Positions 34,441 to 46,430 of a stretch of 64,000 nucleotides of DNA are shown here, in pieces. Source of the stretch: Cristatella mucedo (lineage: Eukaryota; Bryozoa; Phylactolaemata; Cristatellidae); NCBI GenBank assembly GCA_009760855.2, contig WPIO01000027.1:4346501-4410500 (forward strand). Reading direction: 5' to 3'. Below the pieces are notes generated by a model. It was not told the DNA's origin. It did not search any database and saw only the letters and a program-made list of their open reading frames with translations. The position numbers were made by a program, and so were the translations under genes. Within the stretch, counting starts at the first letter, position 1. Every line of letters starts with the position of its first letter.

Positions 34441-34487
34441 TTTTGATTTTCGATTGGTGCTGTCACTATCTGAAGCATTTTGCATGT

Positions 34488-34550
34488 CTGATGGTGGCCA
34501 GGGGAAGGGGGTCAGGTTGGTCCTGATCCCCTTCCCCTGGCCACCATCAG
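34488..34550. repeat. 29-bp-stem inverted repeat (hairpin)
   Basis: Arms 34488-34516 and 34522-34550 are reverse complements except for one G/T pair, separated by a 5-nt loop (ttggt). The arms include atggtggccaggggaagggg and its complement. No matching repeat family is evident. Confidence 0.9.
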
Positions 34551-34969
34551 TCCGCCCCCCTTCAGCCTGGTCCAGAAATCTCTTATGAGTTCCCTCAACC
34601 ACTGGATGAAAGGATGAGACCTGCTGTGGTTTATTGCTATAATGGGTCCTCTGGGGTAATGCCTTTGCCTACCTTTTGCCCGTGAACGGCTACAGCCAGG
34701 ATACCGATTTTAAGGTTTGCTCCTCATAAGCTCATGCTCTACCCCATGCCCACCAGCTGATGTGAACAGCATCATCTTGACTTGCCATCAATTACGGATG
34801 GTCTCAAGCTCATTTTAGCTTTTCTTCCAAAGCTTTATCAGTACTCCAGTTGCTTATGCATGAGGATGACTGCTTACAAAGAGGAAAACTTGGAGACTAT
34901 CTTTACTTTATTTACTGCTATGGCTATTGCTTTTTTACCTTTGCCCTGGCACAGTGACTTGAGACTGTG

Positions 34970-35065
34970 CCTAATAATAATAATAATAATATTGCACTTG
35001 ATAAAGCGCCCTCGGAGAACTTAATATCTTTCTAGGCGCTTTACATTTGCTGACCTAGACACTCT
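34970..35065 (-). mobile_element. isolated LINE-A 3' tail
   Basis: (AAT)n, ttgataaagcgccctcgg, ctaggcgctttacatttgct. Confidence 0.82.
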
Positions 35066-35799
35066 TTGCTCTGCACTTGATGGCAGTGGCATCTTGTGGG
35101 TATTCACCGAACAGTGGATACACTGCTAGACCTGGTCAAAATGTTTACCAGCTGGCCGTGACTAAGTAGAAGTGGCAGCTGCATCAACATGCACCTCAAC
35201 CGTGGATAGCATGCATTCTTGCTAGCTGTATATGTTGTGCACTATTCTTGTTAGATTTTGTTGGGCCCAGCTGTTTTAGCCCCCCCCCCCCCCGACCTGT
35301 GCGGCTACCACGAAAGGAACCTCATGCCCCACAGATCTTTGAACTTGTTGCTGCTCTGGCCAACGTCCCCACCACCCCTATTTGAGGCCCTGTCGGGATG
35401 GCACTTTATGACGTTGGAGCATGGTCAAAATAATGGATTTGGCTGGTATTTCCTACCCTCACTGAAGTCGTCGGAGACTGTCCTCAGAATTAGCACTCGC
35501 GATCATATTGTCGTGCAATAGAATTAGACCTACGAAATGTTTGCAGTCCACTAACATACTAAGGTTCAGAGTGTTGGAAAATGCATGTGTTCATGCACAG
35601 ATGTATATCAACTAGTTTATCGTTGTTGGGCACATGTTGAGAGAATACCATAGTTAGTAAAACTGGCCGATGGCTGATGTGATATGTGATATGCATTCCA
35701 CTTCAATTGGCCGGTTTTCTGCAGGAATCTCAGCCACGTGCTGGCCAGTCCGGTGCTGGGCATGTGCTGGCACAGCTTCAGGTTCAAAGCAGTCCGTGC
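35066..35799. other. gene-free spacer
   Basis: A poly-C run of about 14 bases lies at about 35281. Otherwise I see nothing. Confidence 0.5.
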
Positions 35800-35960
35800 T
35801 TCCTTTGCAGCAAATGTAAAATCGTTTGGTCCTGCGGTTAATGTGCTTGCCCCGACCAAGGTCTGGCTGAGGTCGTGGGCCCGAGCCCGAGGCATATGTG
35901 AAGCGCCTGAATAGAGATTAAGTTCTCTTAGGGCACTATACAAATGAATTCTAATTTTAT
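35800..35960 (+). mobile_element. composite SINE, copy 3
   Basis: The head has a paired ccgaccaagg..ctgaggtcgtggg element and a degenerate B box, joined to gcgcctgaatagagattaag..gggcactatacaaatgaatt, the LINE-A-like terminal sequence. Confidence 0.7.
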
Positions 35961-35964
35961 ATTT

Positions 35965-36240
35965 CCCTGACTTGGTGCCCTTTAAAAAGAAGCTAAAACA
36001 CGTCTATTTATCACAGCATTTAGTGGGTCCTTTGTCTTTTGTATGCCTATACCAGTTGAAATTGTACTAACCATACTTGCATCCTGACCCTGTGCATGTC
36101 ACTCTTAACCATGTTATACTTGTTGACATTGAGCGCGTTACCACCAACCATTGAATTGTGCTTCATTTACAGAAATATGTAAAGCGCTTAGAAAGATATA
36201 TAGTTCTCTGAGGGTGCTATACAAATGTATTATTATTAGT
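35965..36240 (+). mobile_element. LINE-A 3' end
   Basis: End of the coding region (ccctttaaaaagaagctaaa), 3' UTR and the (ATT)-ended tail. Confidence 0.75.
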
Positions 36241-36374
36241 ATTACTACTTGCATAAGTTAAATGAACTGTGGGGAAACAGTCAGACATTAAACCAAAAAC
36301 CTCGCCCTTGAAATGTAAGCTCAGCCAATACCTTCTGAGCAATAGTGTATTTGCGTATCACTCTTCATGAATCT

Positions 36375-37205
36375 TTCTAGGCACTTTGCATGTGTTGTAA
36401 AGCAAGTATGACAATATGGTTAATAGTAGCATGCACTGTAATAGCATGCATGTACTCAGAGGACAATTTACATGGACTCGGAAATGCTGTGAGGAACAGG
36501 TGCATTGTGAGCTTTATTTCGTAAAGTCCAGAGATGTCGTGATGTCATGCGGGAGTGAGTTCCAAACTTTAGGAACATACAAACTAAAGGCACAATCTGC
36601 AAATGATTTGATGTTGTTTGAGGCCTTGCTAAAAGATTTGGGTCAGAATGGTAGCCTTTGACATGAGAATAAAAAGGATCTGAAAGTTAGTGGCACCTTA
36701 CAATGTGGTGCTCGATGAGGAACCAGTACAGATCGTCGAGCAGTGGTTTAATGTGGCAACTGTGCCGTCACGACTGACAAGCCTGGCTAAAGAGTATTTT
36801 GCCAGCTTTTAGTGTCGTACCACAAAGGCCGGAAGAACTGCAAGCAGTGAGTTACAGAATCCAGACAAGATGTCACAAATGCATGAACCAATTGGGATGT
36901 GGTATAACTGTCTAAGCAGGGCCGAAGTTTTGCAACGTTATATAGCTAAAAGTAGGCAGACTTGACTCTAGGCTAGTGAAAGGTCACTTTGGAACAGGGC
37001 ACCCAGATTTTGTGCAGATGCTATTGGAGACGATTTTGAGGCATAGGTTTTTAAAATTTCGAAGTCACACGAGGTTTGCCCATAGCTAGTAAGCTTTTTG
37101 TATTGTCAGCTAATTGGACAAAGTTTGCTGCCATCCTAGTGCGAATGTCAACAATACATGCAGCAAGGGAGTTCAGAGAGTTCGACATTCTGGAAGGCAG
37201 GCAGA
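36375..37205 (-). mobile_element. LINE-A 3' half, decayed
   Basis: Minus-strand similarity to the copy at 55436-57480 runs from the tail (tctaggcactttgcatg) to the [12 protein letters not shown] region. There are several small deletions and no open frame. Confidence 0.78.
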
Positions 37206-37239
37206 GATCTAAGCACATATGCAATTGCATATCAACTAC

Positions 37240-37580
37240 ATAAAATTGAACTTTCTTGCTGCTTGTATTGACGGTATCTGCACATTATGGCAGCAAATTT
37301 CCTTAAATTGAACGATAAAACTTATGGGCAAACCAAGTGTGATTCAGAAATTGGAAAGGCTAACTCTCGCAATCGGCTCTGCTAGCGTATCTCCTGTTGA
37401 ATCTGCACGAAAACAATGTGTCATGTTCCAATTACATCCTTTCCTTGGACGACCTCGTCAGCTCCACGGTTAAGCCTGCCTACTTTCAGCTAAATTGCTT
37501 AAATTCGGGCTTGTTTAGACAGGGATACCACATCAAAATTGGTCCATGCATTTGTGACATCCCTTATTGACTCCCACTGT
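37240..37580 (+). mobile_element. LINE-A piece, inverted relative to its neighbour
   Basis: It starts at the same LINE region where the left-hand minus copy ends (aacgataaaacttatgggca...) and runs in the opposite direction to the DFCNSL region. Confidence 0.72.
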
Positions 37581-37745
37581 GACCTAAACCATTGCAGCAA
37601 AGTACCTGTGATGCCAACTCGAGATTATAGGTGATCAGGGAGAATTTGGAGATCAGTGGTATCTAACGCTGACGGAAGTCAAGTAAAAATGGTTATACAC
37701 CCAAACCAATGCTGACTGTGAAGTAATTTGCTCTAACACGTGACC
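37580..37745 (-). mobile_element. LINE-A RT-region fragment
   Basis: Minus-oriented text similar to 56705-56890 (gacctaaaccattgcagc, caatgctgactgtg). It lies directly after a plus-oriented piece. Confidence 0.55.
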
Positions 37746-37899
37746 GTTACTTACTTGCTAGGTGTGAATTTTTATCGATACACTATTTTTCTCATTTGTC
37801 TTGCCTCCCCATTAATCAGCACATCGAATTGACGATAGTGGCTTCTTATACTGCCTTTCATTGCTTTGGTTCAACTTAACTCTCTGAGCTAATTACTCT

Positions 37900-38260
37900 A
37901 AGCTAATTAGGCTGATCACCAGCCACTTCTCGGACTCTGGCTGCTTAACTGTGCCTCAAACCAAACTCAAATTTTTTGGAGAGTTCAGTGAGTTCAGCTC
38001 CTATGCTGCTAAAACGTGGAATTCTCTAATGGCTGATTGATATGACGACATCCTCCTGACTTAACGACATTTAAAGCAACACTAGAAATTCACTTGTTCC
38101 TCATAGCATGTGCCTTGTCCATATATGCATGCTGCTATTGTGCATGTTATTATCTCTAATCAGTTTGTGTCTTTCCTTTCATTCTATTATTGTGCCTAGA
38201 AAGATATCTTGTTCTCTGAGGGAGCTGTAGAAAGAAATACAGTATCACAATTGTATTAGT
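37900..38260 (+). mobile_element. LINE-A 3' end, diverged
   Basis: It encodes a degenerate SYAAKTWNSL region and ends with cctagaaagatatcttgttc and a tail variant. Confidence 0.6.
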
Positions 38261-38264
38261 CGTA

Positions 38265-39435
38265 GAACAAGTAGTAATAGTAGCAGCACCAGCAGTTGTT
38301 AAGTATTATTATTGCATGACGTTATGATGTCATTCCTTTTTCCTTCTTGTCTAATGTTACTATTGTAATTCACAACTTGATGTAGCACCTTAATGGGATT
38401 TCTACCACGACGATGCATGCTATATTCGAATGAATGTTGTATCCTATGTGGCTGGCCTGCCTGCCTGCTATATCCGAATTATGCCTGCCCAATGTGCACC
38501 CACCGACCCAATCCCTGAAAAGTATCTATGCTATTTTACAGCACTACTCAGCTCTATCGATAATCCACTCACCCGAAGAGTCGCCATAGCAAAATGGTGC
38601 CTAGTGAAGTGCAAGCTAATGCCTGGTCATGGCACTGCACATTTCATTTGGAGCTGTGCACAGCATAGCACAGCAGTGGTGCTGCCCCCTCCATGTAGCC
38701 TTGCAATCTAGTCACCATAGCCTGCTTACAGCACAGCATGTGGACAGTTGCATCTTCAAACTTTTGTGCACACTTTGTTACCTACAATAGGCTTTACTTA
38801 TAGAGCCTGTAGGCATAACTCAGCAAACTTCTACATCACCCTTTCCTGTATAAGTGCTTTCAAGCGCCTCGCACATGAATATTGTGGATGTGACATAACT
38901 GCCTCTTGTTATATTATGTGTACGTATACATATATATGTAGACATGCATAAATGTGGTACGACTGCCGTAGGTTCTCCATAGTTTTGTGAATAAAACAAT
39001 GAATATTAAATCATTCTTACCACCCTCTTCATGACCTCACCATTATTAATGTAGCTAGCCTATACCCACGAAAAATTGAGAATACGCGATGTTCAATTGG
39101 AAAATTAAGCACCACATTTAGCTGCATAAAGGCTCAGCTACAATGACTTACCTGCCAGCAGACCGAGGCTAAGACTGATTAGGCTTTAACTGTTATCATT
39201 CCACTGAGATTTTCCACAGCTTTTGCATACATACATATTTAAGTAACGATTATCAGTAGCCTGCTTGTTACTTTTTCATAATTCGAGGCACAATTCAATC
39301 ATCAATTTAAACTAGAAGAGCACGGTATAGCTGCATGTGCAAACTAGGAAGTTATTCCGGTTCTATTTTTGACATGACATTGATCATAGCTAAGAGAGCT
39401 GTAAGTATCGCATAGGGTGCAAACGTGAGCGACTT
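38265..39435. other. gene-free spacer
   Basis: I see no gene, repeat family or RNA structure in this stretch. Confidence 0.5.
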
Positions 39436-39439
39436 GTAT

Positions 39440-39895
39440 TTACCTTACCGGACGTGCCTACTCACAGGCCAAGCATCGTACCACCCGCTTTTCGGAATCC
39501 AACAGTCTAGAAATACCTCATACAAACCTTAAATCCTTTGGAGACCGTGCATTTAGTTCATATGCTCCCAAAGCCTGGAACTCCCTCCCGACCTGACCAC
39601 ATTTAAAAGGAACCTAAAAACACACCTATTTAGGACAGCATTCAGTGGGTCCCTGTGATTTGTCCTTCATGTGCTTATGCGTGCTGACACTGTGCATGCT
39701 GCCACTAACCACATTTGCATGCTGACCCTGTGCATGTCACCCCTAACCATATTATTCATTTCGTTTGTTTTTTCAAGCATGATTTTACTTACCATTCAAT
39801 TGCATTTCACTTTACAGCAAATGTAAAGCGCCTAGAGAGATTAAGTTCTCTGAGGGCGCTTTATCAAGTGAATTATTATTATTGTTATTATTATT
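39440..39895 (+). mobile_element. LINE-A 3' end
   Basis: It has aggccaagcatcgtaccacc, the end of the coding region, the 3' UTR and (ATT)n. Close in sequence to other copies, so relatively recent. Confidence 0.87.
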
Positions 39896-40143
39896 CAAAC
39901 TTATATACCCTGTAGGTTTATTTTTAACTTTATAATTTAAAATTTTAACTTATTTAAATATTTAACTTGTTAAATTAACATTAAAATAACTTCAAACTGG
40001 CGAAGTTGCATCCAATCAGCGCTACCTACAACACTACTACTGTTACGGTGGTTTGACTAATATTCTTGGTGAAACTACTGGGCAAGCTGCCTTCTCTCGC
40101 TAGGATTAGTGGAATTGTGCGACTTTTAATTCGACCATGCACC

Positions 40144-40355
40144 GAGCCGGCGGAAGCGCCAGTGCCCTCCCGCAGACGTTCATCCGCTTCTGTCGTCTGC
40201 GGTACTGGAACGCTGCGCTCTGATTCGCTAGCGTTGTTGCTAACGCCTAGCTGGGCTCCGATAGGCTAGTCGGTGGTCTGAGGGTCCTCCAGCCTAGTAC
40301 TGGCAGATAACAATTCTTAGGCGCGGCGCTGTCATGCATAAACGAAACTACAAAT
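40144..40355 (+). repeat. R1 repeat, + copy
   Basis: A CpG-rich block with cgtctgcggtactggaacgc, ctctgattcgctagcg, ctccgataggctagtc and agcctagtactggcagataa. It aligns along its length with the reverse complement of 63595-63825. Confidence 0.82.
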
Positions 40356-41222
40356 ATCTAAAGGACCCGGTTTACCTCACCTAAGCGGTCTACAACCGTG
40401 TAGTTTCATCGGATCTTTTGGGTACACAAAAATGGCTTCCACTTACTGTCTATGAAAAGGTACCCCTTGCACTTATCTAAAGGTACCTCTAGCCCTTGGT
40501 CAGGTACAAGACAACACAGCGGAGGAGTGTGTAGTACCGTCGATTTTTCCCGAGTTCTATTTTCGGGGATGTACCATTAGCTGCCAGCAATAACTGTGTT
40601 TGCATCAACCCACCTCATGGAATATTAAAAAATGCAGTCGTTGGATAAAAATTTAGCAAAGGAATGCATGCAGTAGTAAAACTAGGTGGTTATATACCTA
40701 GCAATGACCATGGGTGCTATGTTCCAAATGCCAACGATCTGCCGCCGTGCTAAGTGCCGCTCAGTGCAAGTTCATGTGCCCTTAATGGTTTTGGTCCCTT
40801 TGCGTCGGCGAATGAGTTTGAATCGCCTACAAATTAACACGAATTTACTTGCAATGCTTGCGTTCGACTTAAAGAGAGAGCGTTTCCTGCAGAATTGAGG
40901 TGGCCTCAGGCGTAGTGATACCTTTCGGCGCTCTGGGACAAAGCTACATATGGTGCCCCTCCCTTTTGTCAAAAATTGTGCAAAATAGCTCCATCATGGC
41001 AGAAATGCAAAAACACTAGCAGGAATATTGAGTAGGGAAAATTGTATTCATTGTAGTGCATGTGCAAGGTAGCTATCGCAGCTTTAACTTAATTGAATTT
41101 TTCAGATCTTGAACGCGTTAAACTGGTCTGTTCCAGATTGAAAGTCAATATTTTCAAGTGTTTCTTTCTCTATGCTTAACAAGGCTTAATTGGAGAGTTG
41201 ATCTTGCACTATTCATGCTCTC
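40356..41222. other. gene-free spacer
   Basis: No gene or repeat is recognised. Short open frames here show no family features. Confidence 0.45.
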
Positions 41223-41252
41223 TAAGACAGGATTATATATAATCCTGTCTTA
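41223..41252. repeat. perfect 30-bp palindrome
   Basis: taagacaggattata is followed immediately by its reverse complement. A third half copy follows at about 41265-41279. Confidence 0.95.
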
Positions 41253-41265
41253 TATATATATCTAT

Positions 41266-41680
41266 AAGACAGGATTATATTCAGCCTGCAAAAAGAACGT
41301 TCACAACTCGCAACTGATAGAGCTATGGTGGAAAGAGCTTGCAAGGTAACTCTCAAATTAGGAAACACATCTCCATAACTGACAATGAAAGACATGTGTT
41401 CCAGGGCGGTCTTTGGTGCCGAGTCGTGACGTGCAGAAAGTAGCATTTTACCGCGACAGTATTTCCTTATACAGCTCTGTTCCATCAACGTCTGAATAAT
41501 AGAAGAAGTTTGGTCTGGTCAAGTCTCTTCAAAAGCTGTTCAAGTTCCAACAAGAAACCAAATTTGACAGCAAGATCTGTCAGCCGGTTAAACCCAGTTG
41601 TAATTTCTTGTCGGAGGTAGTCTATGCTGTCCTTCAATATGTTTGCAATGTCATATGCCGCAAGACCGACATCTTTTTAG
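41266..41680 (-). pseudogene. hAT/ZMYM-type transposase C-terminal remnant
   Basis: The minus strand encodes DVFPNLRVTLQALSTIALSV then ASCERSFCRLNIILSYR. This matches the hAT dimerisation domain as found in ZMYM and TTF-type transposase-derived proteins ('YPNL..AL..LLTLPVSVAS-ERSFSKLK'). An upstream piece in another frame (DSIDYLRQEI..FLLELEQLL) fits the preceding helical region. Frame breaks make it a relic. The N-terminal zinc finger and catalytic core are absent. Confidence 0.7.
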
Positions 41681-41859
41681 AGTTATCCTGGAATCTGTGT
41701 CCTTCGGCGGATTCTTCGTTCAACTGCAACTCCCCACAATTCACATCTAATTTTGGCATGTTGTCCGGTTCGCACAGCAGAGAGCCAGCTGATGACCAAC
41801 ACCAACAGTTTATTGTATGACGCCTGGAGCAGAGCGATACACGGCCCCCTTCGCCCCTC

Positions 41860-44250
41860 TCTCCCACTCGGGTTCGACGAATTACCACACTCCACCCCAA
41901 TCCACTCTAGGGTAGCAAAGACCAGAGGCAAGCGTTGCCGAGCTCAAATTTTTCTCTGATATCATATATTGTAGTACACGTTCGAATTTATCTGTCCACA
42001 AAATTTCATGTCGCTGCACGGATGCGAACTTATGCAAATGAGCTTTGGCGCTGGACGCCTGTACCGCAATCCACCGCAATCCATTCTAGTTCACGTCAAA
42101 TCCACCCCAAATCTGCTGCGAACAGCTCCACAAATTATGGAATATCAAACTACGCTACACGCACAATGTGCCCAGAAAATTTCTCGCGATTCTGCTCACG
42201 CGTTTCACGAAGTCCACTGAAATAAGATTGTAGTGGCCCACGCCAATACCGCAATACACTACATTCCACCATGCAACGAAAAAAATCCTGATCAAAAAGC
42301 TCCTTTTTTGATTGCATATGACAGCACACTCTGTGGCAATTGCATTAAAAAATTTCCTTTTGATTGGCACGGCCATTCTCGTGCAATTCGCTTCGATCGC
42401 CTGCAGTAGCCCGGGCCAATACCGCAATCCACTTCAATCCACAGAATCCACGAGCTCCAGTTTTTATTGTATATTAAAGTGCACCATGCTGTGTGCACAA
42501 CCACTTAAAAGAAACAAAATTGTGCAATCTCGCACTGTGGCAACGGGCGGCAATCGCCTGAAGTGACCTGGAAAACTACTGCAATCCACTCTATTCCATT
42601 GCAAATCATCTTCAAATCACCAGCGCAAAGCTCTAATTGACATTGCATATAGGACTAGATTCAGTTCAAAGTGCATCCACAAAAATTCGCTCCATTGTGC
42701 ACATGCGTTCTCATGAAATGAATTTCAATCGACTGCAAAGACCCGGTCCCGTACCGCATCCGCCGAAATCCGCTACAATTTGCTACATAGCGACCAGAAC
42801 GCGTACACTAGAAGCTCTAACTATGATTGCACGCTGCTCTACTCTTCGGCTATTGTGTACTTGCATAACTTCACTGTAATTGCCTAGGCCATTCTGCAGC
42901 AATGCACTGCAATCGACTGCAACTGCCCGGGCCAGTACGTCAATGTACCGCAACCCGCCGAAAAACGACCAGAATGCGTACACTTTAAGCTCTAACAGTG
43001 ATTGCTTGCACGTTGGTCTAATATTTGTTTATTGTGTAATCCCGCAATTTCATTACAATCGCCTCGATAATTCGGCAGCAATTCACTGCAATTGACTGCA
43101 ATGGCCCAGGCCGATACCTTAATTTACAGCAATCTGATGCAAAATGCGCTGAAATCGGTTTCGCAATGCTTCAATTTTTAATGCATGTTACAAAGCACAC
43201 TGTTTAATGCCAACCACATCATTGTAAGCAATTTCGCTCGTACAATCTCGGGTAATGCATGGCCATCTACGGCAACGGCTCGGCTCGAAGCAGCGATCCA
43301 CTACAATCCGTGGCAAGTTGACACTAAATTGGCTGCACGAAGTGCCGATTGTCATCGCATTTCACATTTCTTTGTGTTAATAGTAAAATTGTAGGAATTT
43401 CAAGCTATTTTGCACGTTAATTGTCAACAATACACAGCAATCGACAGCAATGGCAGGGACCAATATCGAAATCCGTGGCAAATTGACGAGAAATCGGCTG
43501 CACCAAGCTCCAATTCTCATTCCACGTAACATCTCACTGCGTGCACACATACTTTCAACCAGCTCTGACCGTTCAATCTTGGGCAATGCATGGCAACAGA
43601 CGGCAATGGCCCGGGCAAATACGGCAATCCATTATGGTCCATCGCAAATCACTAGAAAGTGACTTGGCCAAGATTTAATATATCTTACCTGTCACAGCCC
43701 ACTGTTTTGGAAGTGCAATCAAATCCTTTCAACCAATCGCGCACGTACAATTGTGAGCAATGAACGGCAATCGACAGCAATGTCCTGGGCCAATACCTCA
43801 ATTCCCGGCGAATTGAAGAGAAATTGGCAGCGCCTCAATCGTCATTACATATAGCATTCCGCTGCGTCCAAAGTAAAATCGTGAAACTTTCAAGATGCTT
43901 TGTTAACTGTCAGCAAAGCGCGGCAATCAACAGCAATGGTATGGGCCAATAGCAAAATCCGTGAAAAATTGACAAGATTGGCTGCAATAAACTACAACTC
44001 TCATTCAGCGTAACATGTACCTGTGTGCGCACGTAATTTTCACCCAAGATGCGCGCGTTCAATCGATGGCAACTCACGGCAATTGACGGCAATGGCCGGG
44101 GGAAATACGTCAATCCATAATGGATAGTTGCACGACAGTTGCTGAGAGAAGCTCAAACTTTTCTTGCGTATTGCACTACATTGCATTAAAAGTGCAGCCA
44201 TATCCTTTTATACAATCGACAAAGGCACAATCGAGGGCGATGCATCTTTC
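41860..44250. repeat. satellite-like array, about 13 units of ~155-185 bp
   Basis: A core like gac(g/t)gcaatggcccgggcc then aatac(g/c)gcaatcca recurs near 42053, 42230, 42410, 42555, 42735, 42920, 43096, 43265, 43442, 43600, 43772, 43930 and 44085. Further shared blocks (ttgac..gaaattggctgca, gggcaatgcatggcaa) keep the same relative order in the right-hand units. Units are strongly diverged and the spacing shrinks to the right. The array ends where the polymerase relic begins. Confidence 0.82.
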
Positions 44251-44420
44251 TCAAAATAATTCTTACAGTTGTTCCTCATCTTTGAGTTATTATCAATGTA
44301 GAGTTTTAACCAATCTCTCTGATTGCATTCCACAATCTTGTGTACCTTATCTATCATATATCAACGATATGAACAGAACTGCAAATTGCGATAATGAGTT
44401 ACATATCTAGTCTTTGGAGT

Positions 44421-46430
44421 TTAATCTAATACTAGCTTATCAGTCTTGTAACTCTTACTAGTAAAAGCCTTCTGATATTCAGAACATTTCTCTTCTTTAA
44501 CAATCCTCTTATTTGGATGTAGTGGATAATCAGAATAATGACCATGCCAACCCTCTACAACTAATATATCAACCTCTATAAAATATCCTTTAGGAGAGTT
44601 TTCACTTAGCTTTAATATCTTAACCAAATTCTTACTTATACCTTCATAAGATAAAACTTAAATCCACCAGTAGGTAGATATTGAGACATTGCCCATCCGT
44701 AAAGATTAGTAGCAGGTATAATAGCCACGACTTTAACTTTTTCTCGTCGTAATCATGACAATGTTAATTTTTAGCCTTAATATGTCTAGTTAAAACTTGA
44801 AACACACCTCTAATAGCCTTCTCAATAAAGTTATGATGCTCAACATTAGTACGTAATTGTAATTCAATCTTAGTATATTTTAAACCCGCTACTCAAGTCA
44901 TGTGTAGAGTTGTTAGAAAGTGAGCAGAATCTAATCGATAGTGTGAATACATCAAATTTCTAAACGATTGAAATATATCTGCTAACAACAACGCATCTTA
45001 AGTTAAAATACAAGTCATGATAAGCACCCATATCCTTAATGTTGAACACATTCCATACCTGTTCTGCGTAATTATGTTTAGCCTTGCTTATTCTCTTTTC
45101 CTTTAAGGTTGATTTAAATTCTTCAATATCTGGTAACTTTGCTTCTTAAAACTTATCAAATCCAGTAATTTACTCGTATGGATTTACTTCCTTTCTAGTT
45201 AGCAATTGAAACTTTAATCCTTCTTCATAACCATTAAACTGTGATCTAGTGGTTGGAAATGAACTCCCTGATTATCCAAGATTCTTTATCTGTTTATCTA
45301 AGGCACCAGTCATCATCTGCATAGATTATTTGAAAGTAAGTCTACCAGTATCAATACTTAGATATGTTTTCCATGTTGTTAGCGATAACCTTCTTTTTCA
45401 AGTCAGTATTTCCCATCTTATGCAGTCAAGTGAGAGTCAAATATACGAAGATTACGAACGAATATGGGAAGCTTATACCTTTCTATCTCAAATTTATAAT
45501 TTATGTTACAACTAGAGTGAGCAGATCCACTGTACTTATCAGCTAAGTGGCAAGGATACAAAACCGTATCCCCATTTAACTTCCTTTCCTTTATATATGT
45601 GACATACACTGCTCTCATTATATGATTTTATTTCTTCTACACTCATAGATTCCTTATCGAATAACTCACATTTCTCACTTAGCTTAGTTAGCTCTTCTTT
45701 TATTTTTTCGTTCTCATCTAGTATGCTAACGAGTAATTTTTAGCACTATCCGAACCTCTGAATAACTCAAAATGTTTCACTTCACCATCAGAATAAACTA
45801 AAAATTAGAACTAGAGCATGGAACAAGTAGTAGATTAGACTTCTTTGAAATCCTTTTCCTCTTGTCAGATTCATCCTCCTTTCTAATGGATGAGAATAAA
45901 CATGCATTGGCAAAAATAGCACGCTTTTTATAGTGTTGAATATTCTCTGAACTTTACCAAATCTCCAGTACCATCTTTTTTATCTAAAGGTTTTGGCATC
46001 TTAACTGCTACTCCGGTAGTTTTCTCAGTGTTACAATCCATATGATGTGAATATAAATACTCATAGACATTAATACTTATACCAAATAAATTAGCTAACT
46101 TAGGAATATCCTTAATTCTAATAGATCCGTTATTACTTTTTTTAAAGATTGTGCATAGCAGGTTTTAGGTGAGAGTATTTCTCATCTGAAATCTTTTCAA
46201 GATCCGCAATACTTTCTTCATGATTGTCCCTTCGATTAAATGCTCTTAGAATGCACCACAAAGCACATCGGTTACCGTTTAGATTCTTAGTATTAATAAC
46301 GGCCTTCTTCTTTGATAACGTAGATGTTTGTGACAACCAAATACTCCCCAATTGATGAGAATATGTAGAAAACTGTGCATACAGAGAATAGATCCCTATT
46401 GTGCGGCAATTAGATCCCCTTTTTTCCAAT
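44421..46430 (-). pseudogene. Polinton-type protein-primed DNA polymerase B, broken and truncated
   Basis: This is a relic of the type-B DNA polymerase that replicates Polinton/Maverick and related virus-like elements. On the minus strand the pieces follow the family order: KKKAVINTKN and a CALWCILRAFN block (about 46200-46300); a Cys/His zinc-binding piece with YSGSAHSSCN (about 45540); a DALLLADIFQSF-type exonuclease-III block (about 45000); then NLYGWAMSQYLP at the polymerase motif A region (about 44660) and HYSDYPLHPNKR (about 44560). These pieces lie in different frames with stops between them. The C-terminal palm part (motifs B and C) is absent, the sequence ending close to the satellite array. 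Base composition is AT-rich, like the second element piece at 58.4-63.6 kb. Confidence 0.85.

Noticed and set aside
35281-35295. Poly-C runs (also at about 29123 and 49193) as regulatory G-quadruplexes
   Set aside because: They are single homopolymer runs without the spaced G-tract pattern and may be sequencing artefacts.
40066-40269. Similar predicted peptides (VCGTGTLRS..) at 40 kb and 63.8 kb as a protein family
   Set aside because: The similarity is at DNA level in the non-coding R1 repeat and continues outside the frames.
41860-44250. CRISPR-like array
   Set aside because: Units are diverged along their full length with no conserved short repeat and unique-spacer pattern, and the host is eukaryotic.
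45249-45546. Plus-strand open frames within the polymerase region
   Set aside because: They are shadows; recognisable polymerase blocks are on the minus strand.
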